From Cytophagales bacterium (GTDB lineage Bacteria; Bacteroidota; Bacteroidia; Cytophagales; Bernardetiaceae), in assembly GCA_004293815.1 (NCBI GenBank), contig RDZD01000028.1:1-63292 (forward strand): a stretch of DNA of 63,292 bases, in the 5' to 3' direction. The position numbers and the translations under genes were made by a program. Below, piece by piece: positions 27,516-35,471 of this stretch. The number at the start of each line of letters is the position of its first letter. The stretch's first letter is position 1. The notes beneath the pieces are model-generated. The model searched no databases, was not told the origin of the DNA, and worked only from the letters and a program-made list of their open reading frames with translations.

Positions 27516-28046
27516 TTACTCAAGTGGCAGTCCTAATTTATTCATAGACTCATCATCGAGATACACGAATGTTATCTGCCAGCCTTTGTCTGGAGTTCGC
27601 TGAAGAGTATAGCATAAAAATGAACCGCTGCTTTCAGCGTCGGCTTTAGCCTTCGCTTCATCTTTGAGTTTTTTGGCATAGTCAGATACAGATGTAGAAG
27701 CATCCATGCCCGCCAAATTAGCAAAAGACGCGGTCATAACAGCAACAATTTTATCTTCAGCTACCTGATTTTCAGGATTATGATCCAGTGTTCCACGAAC
27801 TGTGAGTGGGGTCTTACAAAGAGCTTTCATAGCCTCAGCATCTTTATTACTGATGGCGGTTTTGAGTGCTGTCCAGAATATGCCAAAATCAGCATTGGCA
27901 GGATCACTTTCTTCTATAGTGGAGGGATCAGTTGGAGCATCGGTTTCTGTACTTACCTGAGTACTGTCGCCTTCGGTAGACACTGCTGCACCACCGCCAC
28001 AGCTAAATAAAAATGCGCCTAAAACTATCAATAAGATATTTTTCAT
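27516..28046 (-). CDS. small lipoprotein of unknown function
   Basis: 176 residues with lipobox LFSCG (Cys16), then a Thr/Ser/Asp/Pro-rich linker (about 20-50) and a small globular domain with ISNKDAEAMKALCKTPLTVRG and a C-terminal block ending GWQITFVYLDDESMNKLGL. This pattern resembles NTF2-like or DUF3828-like small domains, but I cannot confirm it. Its promoter is at 28128-28156. Anchoring to the outer membrane is inferred. Confidence 0.65.
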   Translation of the reverse strand: MKNILLIVLGAFLFSCGGGAAVSTEGDSTQVSTETDAPTDPSTIEESDPANADFGIFWTALKTAISNKDAEAMKALCKTPLTVRGTLDHNPENQVAEDKIVAVMTASFANLAGMDASTSVSDYAKKLKDEAKAKADAESSGSFLCYTLQRTPDKGWQITFVYLDDESMNKLGLPLE

Positions 28047-28127
28047 AAAAAATAATGTGTTTAGAGTTTAATTCCTTCTAATGCCGCATTAAGGCGGTGC
28101 AAATAAGTATGCAAGTAACTGATAATA

Positions 28128-28156
28128 CAAATCTATGCTAGTCTGACTTTACCAAA
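28128..28156 (-). promoter_or_regulatory. promoter for the 27516-28046 lipoprotein gene
   Basis: Minus strand: TTTG (28156-28153), 17 bases, TAGATTTG (28135-28128). About 80 bases before the ATG. Confidence 0.55.
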
Positions 28157-28342
28157 ATACTCATTTTATTTGCAGAAAGTTAAGCGCACCAACTCAATGG
28201 CTTTAAAGTTACCAGTTGGCTACAAGAACTAATTGCAACCATCGTATTTTCAATATCAAAACTAAATTGACTACACCAATAGTCTTAAAAACAGCTCTTT
28301 GTTTTGTTATTTAGAATATTCTAGTTTAAAGTATAAACATAA

Positions 28343-28374
28343 TTTGTTTACAAAACGTTTTATTTTAAAATTTG
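28343..28374 (+). promoter_or_regulatory. near-consensus promoter for the 28444 gene
   Basis: TTTG (28343-28346), 19 bases, TAAAATTTG (28366-28374). The -7 box has one extra base between TA and TTTG, so this is only a probable call. Confidence 0.4.
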
Positions 28375-28443
28375 CATAGATGAGGTAATCAAACAAACGA
28401 TTTGCCATCCTCTACAAAACTCTACACATCAAACAATTATTTT

Positions 28444-28908
28444 ATGGCAACACCTTCTTTGTATTTGGTAGACGCGCTCAGACGCACAGCCCAAAAACTC
28501 GAGAGCGGCGCAATGTATCAGTGGGGACATAGCGGCTCTTGTAATTGTGGCCATTTGGCTCAAGAGATTACCCAACTCACCAAAGCACAGATTCATCAAC
28601 ATGCTATGGCTACAGGACGCGGGGATTGGAACGACCAGCTGAACGAATATTGTGCTACCAGCAACTTTTCTATTGATCTCATTATTTCTGAGTTAGTCAG
28701 GAAGGGACTTGCATTAGAGGATCTTCAACGCTTAGAGTATCTTTCCGACCCTGTTATTATAAAGGCTGTGGGCAGACATCTCCGTCACAATCTCCGTGAG
28801 GATGTTGTACAGTATCTTTACACTTGGGCTACTTTACTCGAGGATGAGCTGGTTTCTAAAGTTCAGCTTAAAGACTTAGAGACTGTACTCAATCCAGAAC
28901 TTGCATAG
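28444..28908 (+). CDS. conserved hypothetical protein with CxC motif
   Basis: 154 residues from ATG 28444; the upstream in-frame TTG at 28402 was not chosen because the text between is unlike a coding start. The signature QWGHSGSCNCGHLAQEIT (about 30-45) contains a Cys-x-Cys pair beside two His, which could bind a metal, and occurs in a small Bacteroidota-specific family of unknown function. The rest is helical, ending in EDVVQYLYTWATLLEDELV. The gene converges with the GT9 gene, 8 bases apart. Confidence 0.65.
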   Translation: MATPSLYLVDALRRTAQKLESGAMYQWGHSGSCNCGHLAQEITQLTKAQIHQHAMATGRGDWNDQLNEYCATSNFSIDLIISELVRKGLALEDLQRLEYLSDPVIIKAVGRHLRHNLREDVVQYLYTWATLLEDELVSKVQLKDLETVLNPELA

Positions 28909-28916
28909 ATAAGCAT

Positions 28917-29894
28917 CTAAGGCTTAAAAATTGCTTCCAACACTTGGTACGCACTGATTTGTGACATACAAGTACAGATAATCTTTGTATTGTTTTTCTT
29001 GTCAGTTTTGCAGTCTGTGCAGAAGTTAGGCATTGCTAGTAACTTGACGTTTTTTCCCAAAGCACCCCAGCGTCCTGTGTGCATAGGTTTGATTGCAGGG
29101 TAGATACCTACAGTTCTTAAACCCAACGCCGCGCCTATGTGCAAGGGGCCAGTGCTGCAAGCCACTAAGGCATGAGCAGAAGCTATCAACTCAATGAGTT
29201 CCGTGAGGTTATATTTCCCTGTATGATTTTCTACCTGAGGCATCTCAAATAAAGAAGGTGTTTGCTGAGCAATCAGCTCACCTTCTTGTGTTGTACCCGT
29301 GACAATCACGCGCACATCTGGAGGCATGAGAGCAACCAAGCCAATATAGTTCGCGATAGGCCAGTCGCGAGCACTTCCCTTAGACTTGGGGTGTAGAATA
29401 ACCGTAAATCGTTCTTGTTTTAGGTTTTGTTTACTCTCAAAGCCATAATATTCGTGCACTTCTTCAAGAGGTAATTCGCTTGGCAACCCCAAAGGCTCGA
29501 TTAACTTTATATTCAGCTGGGCTTCGTGTAAGGGTGAGTTTTTCCTGCCTAAATCTACTAAGCGATTGCAGCTAAGCCAGTGTTGCAGGCGATGGCTCGT
29601 CCCTATGCGTATAGGCACACGCTCACGCGCAGCCAAGTACGCAAGTTTTGAGTCAGGAAAGACATGAATAAACGCTTCTATTCCCATAGCACGAAGCAAA
29701 TGAGGCTCTTTGAGCAGTGCTTCTTTATCTACAAAACCCGTGATATGCTTAGAAGCCTCAATGATTGGCCGCGTATAAGCTTTGCCCAAAAAATAAATCT
29801 CTGAATCAGGCCAGTGCTTTTTTATCCACCCCGCCATTGGCAGAGTGAGCATCACATCTCCTAAATTATCAGTGCGGCTCAGAAGAATTTTCAT
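28917..29894 (-). CDS. glycosyltransferase family 9 (heptosyltransferase-like)
   Basis: 325 residues from ATG 29894; a TTG one codon earlier is less likely. The GT9 opening is ILLSRTDNLGDVMLTLP (Rossmann loop of ADP-heptose transferases) and the C-terminal sugar-nucleotide site is ALVACSTGPLHIGAALGLRTVGIYP. GT9 enzymes add heptose or similar sugars to lipid A core or protein glycans; rfaE2 in this window can supply ADP-heptose. A late Cys cluster (NFCTDCK, KIICTCM) is a lineage feature. It starts 5 bases after the PAAR-like gene and probably shares its transcript. Confidence 0.85.
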   Translation of the reverse strand: MKILLSRTDNLGDVMLTLPMAGWIKKHWPDSEIYFLGKAYTRPIIEASKHITGFVDKEALLKEPHLLRAMGIEAFIHVFPDSKLAYLAARERVPIRIGTSHRLQHWLSCNRLVDLGRKNSPLHEAQLNIKLIEPLGLPSELPLEEVHEYYGFESKQNLKQERFTVILHPKSKGSARDWPIANYIGLVALMPPDVRVIVTGTTQEGELIAQQTPSLFEMPQVENHTGKYNLTELIELIASAHALVACSTGPLHIGAALGLRTVGIYPAIKPMHTGRWGALGKNVKLLAMPNFCTDCKTDKKNNTKIICTCMSQISAYQVLEAIFKP

Positions 29895-29899
29895 CAACG

Positions 29900-30286
29900 C
29901 TAATCCATAACGGTAAACTGACCAGGTGAGCTAAATTGAATGACACCACCCCAGATACACATCAGTTTGCAGGTATTATTCACAGCTGGCATATTGGCTA
30001 TCATAACAGTGGGCACACCGGGTATCCAAGGCGCAGCTGTATTAGGCACACAAGGCATGGGAGTCAGTACACCAAAGGCGGCGGCTGTAGCAGCAGCCAC
30101 AGTTGGATTAGCTGGTGAGCTGCACATACCAAAGGGCAAAATATTGAGCATGGGTTTATGATCCATGATGTTAGCAGCAGGTGCGCCACCAGCCATCACG
30201 CGATTGGCTGGTAGAACCACCAGAGAAGAGGGTGCTGCGCCAAAAGAACATGTCATCATAGCACCCATACAAACTTGTTGTCCCAT
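29900..30286 (-). CDS. PAAR-like spike-tip protein (DUF4280 family)
   Basis: 128 residues of the DUF4280 family: opening VCMGAMMTCSFGAAPSSL, DHKPMLNILPFGMCSSPANP, and a C-terminal CKLMCIWGGVI. The Gly/Pro/Met-rich composition, paired Cys and the repeated short beta turns are typical of PAAR-like caps that sit at the tip of contractile injection systems or type VI secretion spikes. No VgrG or effector is next to it; a GT9 gene follows after 5 bases. A gp25-type baseplate protein lies 25 kb away on the same strand. Role in a contractile system is inferred from family. Confidence 0.8.
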   Translation of the reverse strand: MGQQVCMGAMMTCSFGAAPSSLVVLPANRVMAGGAPAANIMDHKPMLNILPFGMCSSPANPTVAAATAAAFGVLTPMPCVPNTAAPWIPGVPTVMIANMPAVNNTCKLMCIWGGVIQFSSPGQFTVMD

Positions 30287-30635
30287 AGCATCTTTTTTTT
30301 CTTTGACTGTCAGGTTTTTAATACACGCAAAACGGTATTTGTGAGCAAGGTACTAACTAGCCCTGAATTTAGCAATATCTAAAACTAAAAACATTTGACA
30401 TGGATTGGTTAAAGACCAAAAACTAAATCTCTGAAAATAAGTGCTTTATTTTAATTTTTGCGATGTATAAAAAAAAATTACCTTTTTTTATACCAGCATG
30501 CAACCATTCACCTATCTCTTCTTGTCTTTATATATGAACGGTTGTTAGACACAACGTGTTTTGCCAAAGATTGATACTATATTCTGCTAAACGCGCTAGA
30601 TTTGTCTGGCGCGTTTTTTTTATTTCAAAATAGTT
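30287..30635. other. 349-base gap with orphan hairpins
   Basis: No protein gene. It holds an A/T hairpin, GTATAAAAAAA (30465-30475) with TTTTTTTATAC (30483-30493), and the plus-strand terminator at 30589-30616. No plus-strand gene lies between 28908 and 44121 except this possibility, so the terminator lacks an evident owner. Confidence 0.5.
30589..30616 (+). terminator. plus-strand terminator without an assigned gene
   Basis: AAACGCGC (30589-30596), 12-base loop, GCGCGTTT (30609-30616), then the T run continuing to 30621. The U-tract is on the plus strand, opposite the ruvC transcript; on the minus strand the hairpin is followed by only TTT. Confidence 0.6.
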
Positions 30636-31190
30636 CTAAATAAGCCGATCGGGATTCTCTAGTAAGAACTTAGACCAGTTCTTAGTGGACTTTGAAGGGG
30701 AATTGTGCTGGTAGTGATGGCAAACAGCCACAGCAAGGGCATCGGTAGCATCAAAGTAAGCAGGAACAGTCGTCTGCTTGAGTTGCTGTAGAATCATCTT
30801 TGAAACTTGCTCTTTAGAGGCATTGCCGTTGCCTGTAACGGACTGTTTAACCTTGCGCGGCGCATATTCTGTTACCTCAAGCCCGTGCGTTAGTGCCGCC
30901 GCCATGGCCACACCCTGCGCTCGCCCAAGTTTGAGAGCAATTTGAGCATTTTGTCCAATAAAAGGTGATTCTATGGCAAAATCTGTTACTTTTTCGTCTA
31001 TAATTAGCTGGCTCACGCACTTGTATATGTGCGAGAGGCGTACATAATGGTCTTTGTAGTGAGTAAGCCTGAGCACCCCTAGTTGAACCAATTCTATCAC
31101 AGAATTTTTGGTTTCTATAACAGCGTAACCAGTAGTCGCTGTGCCAGGATCTATGCCCAAAATACGTCTTACTATACCAGAATCCGCCAT
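30636..31190 (-). CDS. ruvC: crossover junction endodeoxyribonuclease RuvC
   Basis: 184 residues. The RNase H-like fold shows D14 in [11 protein letters not shown]74 in FAIESPF, and D147/D150 in [11 protein letters not shown], the catalytic carboxylates that resolve Holliday junctions with the RuvAB motor. [16 protein letters not shown] is the conserved DNA-binding segment. ruvA and ruvB are elsewhere. Its first 19 bases overlap the GT2 gene, so the two are translated from one transcript. Length and motifs are normal. Confidence 0.95.
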   Translation of the reverse strand: MADSGIVRRILGIDPGTATTGYAVIETKNSVIELVQLGVLRLTHYKDHYVRLSHIYKCVSQLIIDEKVTDFAIESPFIGQNAQIALKLGRAQGVAMAAALTHGLEVTEYAPRKVKQSVTGNGNASKEQVSKMILQQLKQTTVPAYFDATDALAVAVCHHYQHNSPSKSTKNWSKFLLENPDRLI

Positions 31191-31912
31191 TTAAAAATTT
31201 TAAGTTTGGTTAGAAAATACAAAAAGGATACTTTCAAAACTCCCAAACCGTATTTGCTACTTCTTACAAAATTGATAGAGGAGGCTTCTTCAAAATATTT
31301 GGTGGGGCAGGTAACCTCACCAATCTCAAAGCCGTGGTAAAAAACTTGTGCAATCATCTGATTATCAAACACAAAATCATCTGAATTTCTTTCAAAAGGC
31401 ACTTTTAGTAACACGTCGCGTGAGAATGCGCGGTAGCCTGTGTGGTATTCCGAAAGCTTCTGATTCATCAAAAGATTTTGCGTGAAAGTCAAAAATCTGT
31501 TGGCTATGTACTTGTAAAGAGGCATCCCGCCCTTGAGTGCGCCTTTGCCGAGTATACGCGAGCCGAACATAACAGGATATAGACCATTGGCGATTACCGA
31601 CACCATAGCCACAATTAGCTGAGGCGTATACTGATAATCAGGGTGTAGCATAACTACTACGTCTGCACCGAGTTCTAAGGCTTTCTTGTAGCAGGTCTTC
31701 TGATTACCGCCATAACCTTTATTGCGTTCATGGCGAATGATATGCTTGATGCCAATCCCTTGAGCCACTTCAACAGTGTTGTCAGGGCTAGCATCATCTA
31801 CAAGCACCACTTCATCTACCACCTCAAAGGGAATTTCCTGATAGGTACGCAAGAGGGTTTTAGCAGCCTTGTAGGCGGGTAAAACGACCACTACTTTTTT
31901 ACCTAAATACAT
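31172..31912 (-). CDS. glycosyltransferase family 2 (polyprenyl-phosphate sugar transferase-like)
   Basis: 246 residues, GT-A fold. The nucleotide-sugar site is [13 protein letters not shown] and VDDASPDNT, and the acceptor metal segment is [13 protein letters not shown], with [23 protein letters not shown] next, typical of dolichyl-phosphate-mannose-synthase-like enzymes. A weakly hydrophobic C-terminal segment could tether it to the membrane. It overlaps ruvC by 19 bases. A terminator-like hairpin (31950-31992) separates it from DUF5606, so GT2-ruvC should have its own start, not identified here. Confidence 0.85.
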   Translation of the reverse strand: MYLGKKVVVVLPAYKAAKTLLRTYQEIPFEVVDEVVLVDDASPDNTVEVAQGIGIKHIIRHERNKGYGGNQKTCYKKALELGADVVVMLHPDYQYTPQLIVAMVSVIANGLYPVMFGSRILGKGALKGGMPLYKYIANRFLTFTQNLLMNQKLSEYHTGYRAFSRDVLLKVPFERNSDDFVFDNQMIAQVFYHGFEIGEVTCPTKYFEEASSINFVRSSKYGLGVLKVSFLYFLTKLKIFKWRILV

Positions 31913-31949
31913 AAAAAGCCTTACTGATTTGATTTTGTTTGGAACAAAA

Positions 31950-31992
31950 GCAGTTCTTCGTGTGTAACAATAAACACAGCACGAAGAACTGC
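31950..31992 (-). terminator. terminator of the engB-DUF5606 transcript
   Basis: GCAGTTCTTCGTG (31950-31962) pairs perfectly with CACGAAGAACTGC (31980-31992). On the minus strand the stem is followed by TTTTGTT. It lies 7 bases after the DUF5606 stop. Confidence 0.7.
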
Positions 31993-31998
31993 CACAAA

Positions 31999-32436
31999 CT
32001 ATTTTTTATCTTCTACAACTTCATTGGCAGTTTCTTCGGCTACACTGGCTCTAACAAGGGTTTTTGGTGTGTTAGCCGCTAAAAGTTCATACCAAGTGAT
32101 GAGCTTTTTCATATCCGATACATAGACTTTACTACGATCATACTCTGGTAATACCTCTGCCATGAGGTCAGTGAGAGCATTAGGGCTTTTATCATTCTTA
32201 AGCTCTACGCCATATTTTTCGTAAATTCTATGAAAGACCTCACCCAAAAGCACTGTCCCTTCCGCAGTGTTTGTGTAAATGGAAATTTCTTGGAGGACAG
32301 AGATTTTTTGGCTACCTGTGGCCGCAAACTTAGCTGTACCACCAATTTGCTCAACAACCACTCCGTTACGTGTGGTTTTGAGTACGCGGTAGAGACCAGG
32401 CTTACCTGAAATGGCTGCAATTTCTTTGAGCTGCAT
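31999..32436 (-). CDS. DUF5606 family protein
   Basis: 145 residues. The N-terminal domain [29 protein letters not shown] is the DUF5606 signature found in nearly all Bacteroidota, and the later [12 protein letters not shown] block is also typical. It looks like a small RNA- or DNA-binding-type domain plus an acidic tail, but no function is established. engB lies 12 bases upstream and the pair end at a hairpin terminator, so DUF5606 is probably cotranscribed with engB. Cytoplasmic. Confidence 0.8.
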   Translation of the reverse strand: MQLKEIAAISGKPGLYRVLKTTRNGVVVEQIGGTAKFAATGSQKISVLQEISIYTNTAEGTVLLGEVFHRIYEKYGVELKNDKSPNALTDLMAEVLPEYDRSKVYVSDMKKLITWYELLAANTPKTLVRASVAEETANEVVEDKK

Positions 32437-32448
32437 AAGTTAAATTTA

Positions 32449-33087
32449 CTATGGTTTTTGTGAATGATTATGGTTTTTGTGATAAACGGGTTTAAAATAA
32501 ACATGAAGGCTTTCAATGTACTTGAGCACATCTTCACGCCCAGCTTTTTTTTCTGCCGAAGTGATAAAATAAGGCGGAGATTCCTCCCAAGCTGTGCTCA
32601 TATATTTGAGATACGTCTCCACGCTTTTTTGAGCTGCGGTAGGCGATAACTTATCTGCTTTAGTAAAAACCATTGCAAATGGTATCTGCCTAAGGCCAAG
32701 CTCAGTCATAAAATCTATGTCGTTGTCTTGTGGTTCGTGCCTTATATCGATGAGTACAAATGTTGTGAGCAAGTTGGGTCTGTTGAGCAGATAATCATCT
32801 ATCATTTTCTGAAACTCTTCCCGCTTTGATTTAGATACCTTAGCCCAGCCATAGCCAGGAAGATCTACCATAAACCACTTTTCATCAATCAAAAAATGAT
32901 TGATGACGCGCGTTTTGCCAGGCATAGATGACACATTTGCTAGGTGTGATTGCCCACAAAGCATATTTATCAAGGAAGACTTGCCCACATTGGAGCGACC
33001 GATGAACGCATACTCGGGCTTGACAGGCGGCGGGCATTTAGTCCAGTCAGTTTGGCTGCAAATGTGTTTAGCCTTCAGGGTTTTCAT
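32449..33087 (-). CDS. engB: ribosome biogenesis GTPase YihA/YsxC (EngB)
   Basis: 212 residues. GTPase motifs: G1 GRSNVGKSS (30-38), G3 VDLPGYGWA, G4 TKADK, G5 TSAEK; the switch region SMPGKTRVINHF precedes G3. EngB proteins help assemble the 50S subunit, which is essential in many bacteria. It is followed at 12 bases by DUF5606 in the same direction. Assignment firm. Confidence 0.95.
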   Translation of the reverse strand: MKTLKAKHICSQTDWTKCPPPVKPEYAFIGRSNVGKSSLINMLCGQSHLANVSSMPGKTRVINHFLIDEKWFMVDLPGYGWAKVSKSKREEFQKMIDDYLLNRPNLLTTFVLIDIRHEPQDNDIDFMTELGLRQIPFAMVFTKADKLSPTAAQKSVETYLKYMSTAWEESPPYFITSAEKKAGREDVLKYIESLHVYFKPVYHKNHNHSQKP

Positions 33088-33130
33088 AGCACAGGGAATA
33101 TTAATCCAACGCTCATATTTTTTGAGGTTG

Positions 33131-33162
33131 CAAAGATGCTAAAACCTGTCAAAATAACCAAA
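33131..33162 (-). promoter_or_regulatory. likely promoter of engB
   Basis: Minus strand: TTTG (33162-33159), 20 bases, CATCTTTG (33138-33131, one mismatch in TAnnTTTG). About 45 bases before the ATG. Confidence 0.4.
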
Positions 33163-33230
33163 CAAAATGCTTTGTTTTGAACAAAGTAAAAAGGAAAGAA
33201 CCTAGCTTTGTGTGCCAATCAACAAAAAGA

Positions 33231-34106
33231 CTAGATATCTATGCTCTTTTTGAAGTCTTCTGGCAAGAAGCTAACAATTTGTTCGTCTGTTAGCCTTGAA
33301 TAAAAGTCAATTAAATAAGGCACAATGTGTTTTTCAAACACCTCCTGAGGTTTTTTGGAGGGTAAAAGCTTAATGATGTTTGTAATTTCTTCACGAACTA
33401 CAGCATTTGCAACAATTTGAGGACGAATATGACAAATGTATGTTTGTGGAGAAGGATTAACATCCACCTCTGTCAAGTAATGAAGCTTGATATCTTTTGG
33501 ATCAGTCACTGCTTGGCCTTTATACATAAATACAGACTCATCTATAAAAACAAAGTCACCTTCGTGGCGAAGCTTCTGGATTACTTCATTACCATTATGA
33601 AGATAAGTGATAGCAAAATAATTTTTGTCATTAAGTGTTAAAGTATTAAGGTTCATTTTGTATTTGCCAATACCTATTATCTCGAGCGGATTGGGCTTGT
33701 CTGGTGACACACTACGAGCAAAAAAGATCCCTAGCTCTTTGAAGTCACGTGTAGCCACATTGCAAGTGTTGCAGAGAACGTTAGCCGTGATGTCTCTTGA
33801 CCCAGTATTGGCAACGGTTGTTTTACACGTGCCTAAGAGCTCGCGTAAACTAGTTGCTTGCCCTGCCGCGCCTGTAGGCGCCTTGATAACATAATGGGTT
33901 TTGTCTGGTTCTACAATGGCTATCTTTGCGGTTTTTTCTGCAAATTGAAGCTTTGTTTTCACACTGATGCGATCGCCAGCTTTAATAATTTCTTGGCTAT
34001 TAGCATCTTTGACAACACCTTTTACAGAAACCACAACAAGTTCATTGTCAGGCTTTACAAAAGCCATGCAAAATAGCAATACAAAAGATAACAAAACAGA
34101 TTTCAT
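33231..34106 (-). CDS. secreted protein of unknown function
   Basis: 291 residues with a signal peptide (1-18, cleavage near CMAFVKP). The first mature 70 residues form a FecR-like or BIG-type beta domain: VVVSVKGVVKDANSQEIIKAGDRISVKTKLQFAEKTAKIAI looks like the start of a FecR-type extracellular domain, a resemblance I can only suggest. The C-terminal half is helical with FLPEDFKK. It has three Cys in CNTCNVA and TCK. Located periplasmic or at the surface by inference. It is monocistronic, just downstream of the sigma factor gene on the same strand. Confidence 0.65.
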   Translation of the reverse strand: MKSVLLSFVLLFCMAFVKPDNELVVVSVKGVVKDANSQEIIKAGDRISVKTKLQFAEKTAKIAIVEPDKTHYVIKAPTGAAGQATSLRELLGTCKTTVANTGSRDITANVLCNTCNVATRDFKELGIFFARSVSPDKPNPLEIIGIGKYKMNLNTLTLNDKNYFAITYLHNGNEVIQKLRHEGDFVFIDESVFMYKGQAVTDPKDIKLHYLTEVDVNPSPQTYICHIRPQIVANAVVREEITNIIKLLPSKKPQEVFEKHIVPYLIDFYSRLTDEQIVSFLPEDFKKSIDI

Positions 34107-34228
34107 GTTACTTGGGATTTTTAAGAGGTTTGTTTAATTTTTGAGAGTAATATAATTTAAATTAACAGCAAATATCGTACTACCTTTTTTTGATTGATGT
34201 AAAGTATGGCTCTAGGTGATCTAATAAA

Positions 34229-34268
34229 AAGAAGAGCACTGCTAAGTAGCCTTAACAATGCTCTTCTT
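34229..34268 (-). terminator. terminator after the ECF sigma factor gene
   Basis: AAGAAGAGCA (34229-34238) and TGCTCTTCTT (34259-34268) pair perfectly around a 20-base loop. On the minus strand the stem is followed by TTTTTATTA, a proper U-tract. Confidence 0.75.
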
Positions 34269-34319
34269 GATGGTGTTTGATACAGATAGCCTATTAATCT
34301 TCAACAGAAATGAGGCTAA

Positions 34320-34829
34320 TTAGTTAGAGTAAGCAGCTAATTTTTCTTTAAGGTCTTTACGTGCTATGTGTATTCTGTTTTTGACAGTGCCGATTGGAAG
34401 ACGCAGTCTCTCAGAAATTTCGTGATACTTAAATCCACGATAGTACATGATGAAGGGTGTGCGGTAGACTTCGTCTATGCCGTAGAGTGCTTTATTGATG
34501 TCCTCAGAAACAAATGAGGAGACTGCCTCGTTTTGAGTGAGTGTATCAGAGCTTGTATTGATATAATACGCATTATCAGTGCTATCCACGATGGTATTGC
34601 GGCGTATCATGCGCTGATAATTGGTAATAAAAGTATTTTTCATAATTGTGTAAAGCCATGCCTTAATATTTGTTCCTTCTAAAAACCGTTCACGGTTGCT
34701 AAAAGCTTTCAACATGGTGTCTTGGAGAAGGTCATCTGCTGAATCAGTCCCCTTGGTGAGGCGTACAGCAAATGGCCTTAGTACGCTGAGAGCATTCTGT
34801 AACGAAACATTAAATTCTGCTGTACTCAT
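34320..34829 (-). CDS. ECF-type RNA polymerase sigma factor
   Basis: 169 residues with sigma region 2 (about 15-85: DLLQDTMLKAFSNRERF, AWLYTIMKNTFIT) and region 4 (about 115-165: FIMYYRGFKYHEISERL, IGTVKNRIHIARKDL), and no regions 1 or 3, so it belongs to the ECF group. No anti-sigma factor is next to it, which fits the Bacteroidota type that stands alone. It has its own consensus promoter and terminator. Its target genes are unknown. Confidence 0.88.
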   Translation of the reverse strand: MSTAEFNVSLQNALSVLRPFAVRLTKGTDSADDLLQDTMLKAFSNRERFLEGTNIKAWLYTIMKNTFITNYQRMIRRNTIVDSTDNAYYINTSSDTLTQNEAVSSFVSEDINKALYGIDEVYRTPFIMYYRGFKYHEISERLRLPIGTVKNRIHIARKDLKEKLAAYSN

Positions 34830-34880
34830 GTCTTTTTTTGTTTAACGATTAATGTATAAATATCAAACAATTCAATACAG

Positions 34881-34912
34881 CAAAGATACTGGCCAGATAC
34901 CAGACCTCCAAA
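34881..34912 (-). promoter_or_regulatory. promoter of the ECF sigma factor gene
   Basis: Minus strand: TTTG (34912-34909), 20 bases, TATCTTTG (34888-34881). Full consensus, about 50 bases before the ATG. Confidence 0.65.
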
Positions 34913-35182
34913 TATTTTGTTATATTTTTTTTAAAATATATTAAACAAAAAAAAATTGTATCCCTATACTTCACTCAAGAATTCTTGGGTTCAGAAACCT
35001 TAAAGAAAGAAAAAAAGGTTATCCAAAGCTTAACTACCAAATAAATACTACAGAATTCACGCTAAAGAGGGCGATCATTCTAATACCTGTTTTGTTTAAT
35101 ATTAAATGGGATTTGTTTAAGATTACTAGAATAATAGAGGCATTGTTTTGTGTAAGTATAGCGCAAGAAACGTGCACAGAAT

Positions 35183-35291
35183 AAAACAAAAAAGCTACTT
35201 TAAAAAAGTAGCTTTTTTCACTCACAACAGCATATCAACCTATTTATTCACAATACTAGAGTTTACAACTAGAACTCTGTTGTTTTCTCTA
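35183..35291 (-). ncRNA. candidate structured small RNA, about 108 nt
   Basis: Bounded on the minus strand by a promoter (35298-35329) and a terminator (35188-35218), with no reading frame. Near its 5' end CTGTTGT (35277-35283, plus-strand reading) can pair with ACAACAG (35224-35230) just before the terminator, forming a 7-base closing helix around a central region with an AGAGTT/AACTCT hairpin. The layout recalls a short 6S-type regulatory RNA but the identity is not established. Confidence 0.4.
35188..35218 (-). terminator. bidirectional hairpin terminator in the gene-free stretch
   Basis: AAAAAAGCTACTT (35188-35200) pairs with AAGTAGCTTTTTT (35206-35218). On the minus strand the U-tract reads TTTTTTGTTTTAT. 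It could end the candidate RNA or a long tonB transcript. Confidence 0.8.
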
Positions 35292-35297
35292 GTCCTG

Positions 35298-35329
35298 CAA
35301 AACTAGCTACAGTTTTGATACCAAACAAA
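35298..35329 (-). promoter_or_regulatory. promoter of the candidate small RNA
   Basis: Minus strand: TTTG (35329-35326), 20 bases, TAGTTTTG (35305-35298). Full consensus; the start would be near 35291. No reading frame follows. Confidence 0.5.
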
Positions 35330-35471
35330 TGATTTGATATATTTTTTTTATTTTTTTACTTATCATTACATTAGTGAGGCTTTGCGGCTGTATTACTACG
35401 CTTGGTAAGAACATACACAGAAAAAAGCTGCTTAAACTTAAATATTTCTTACACTGAAACGGTACTTAACT

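Larger units (their letters stand above)
28047..28443. other. non-coding stretch between two divergent genes
   Basis: Nothing gene-like in 397 bases. It contains the two outward promoters listed separately (28128-28156 minus, 28343-28374 plus). Confidence 0.5.
34830..35471. other. 642-base gene-free stretch with a candidate small RNA
   Basis: No protein gene is supported. It contains the sigma-gene promoter (34881-34912), a bidirectional hairpin (35188-35218) and a minus-strand promoter (35298-35329), together outlining the candidate RNA at 35183-35291. Confidence 0.5.

Noticed and set aside
28047..28128. GCCGC/GCGGT inverted repeat upstream of the 28046 lipoprotein gene as a possible operator.
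   Set aside because: Only a few base pairs with a G-T mismatch; too weak to call.
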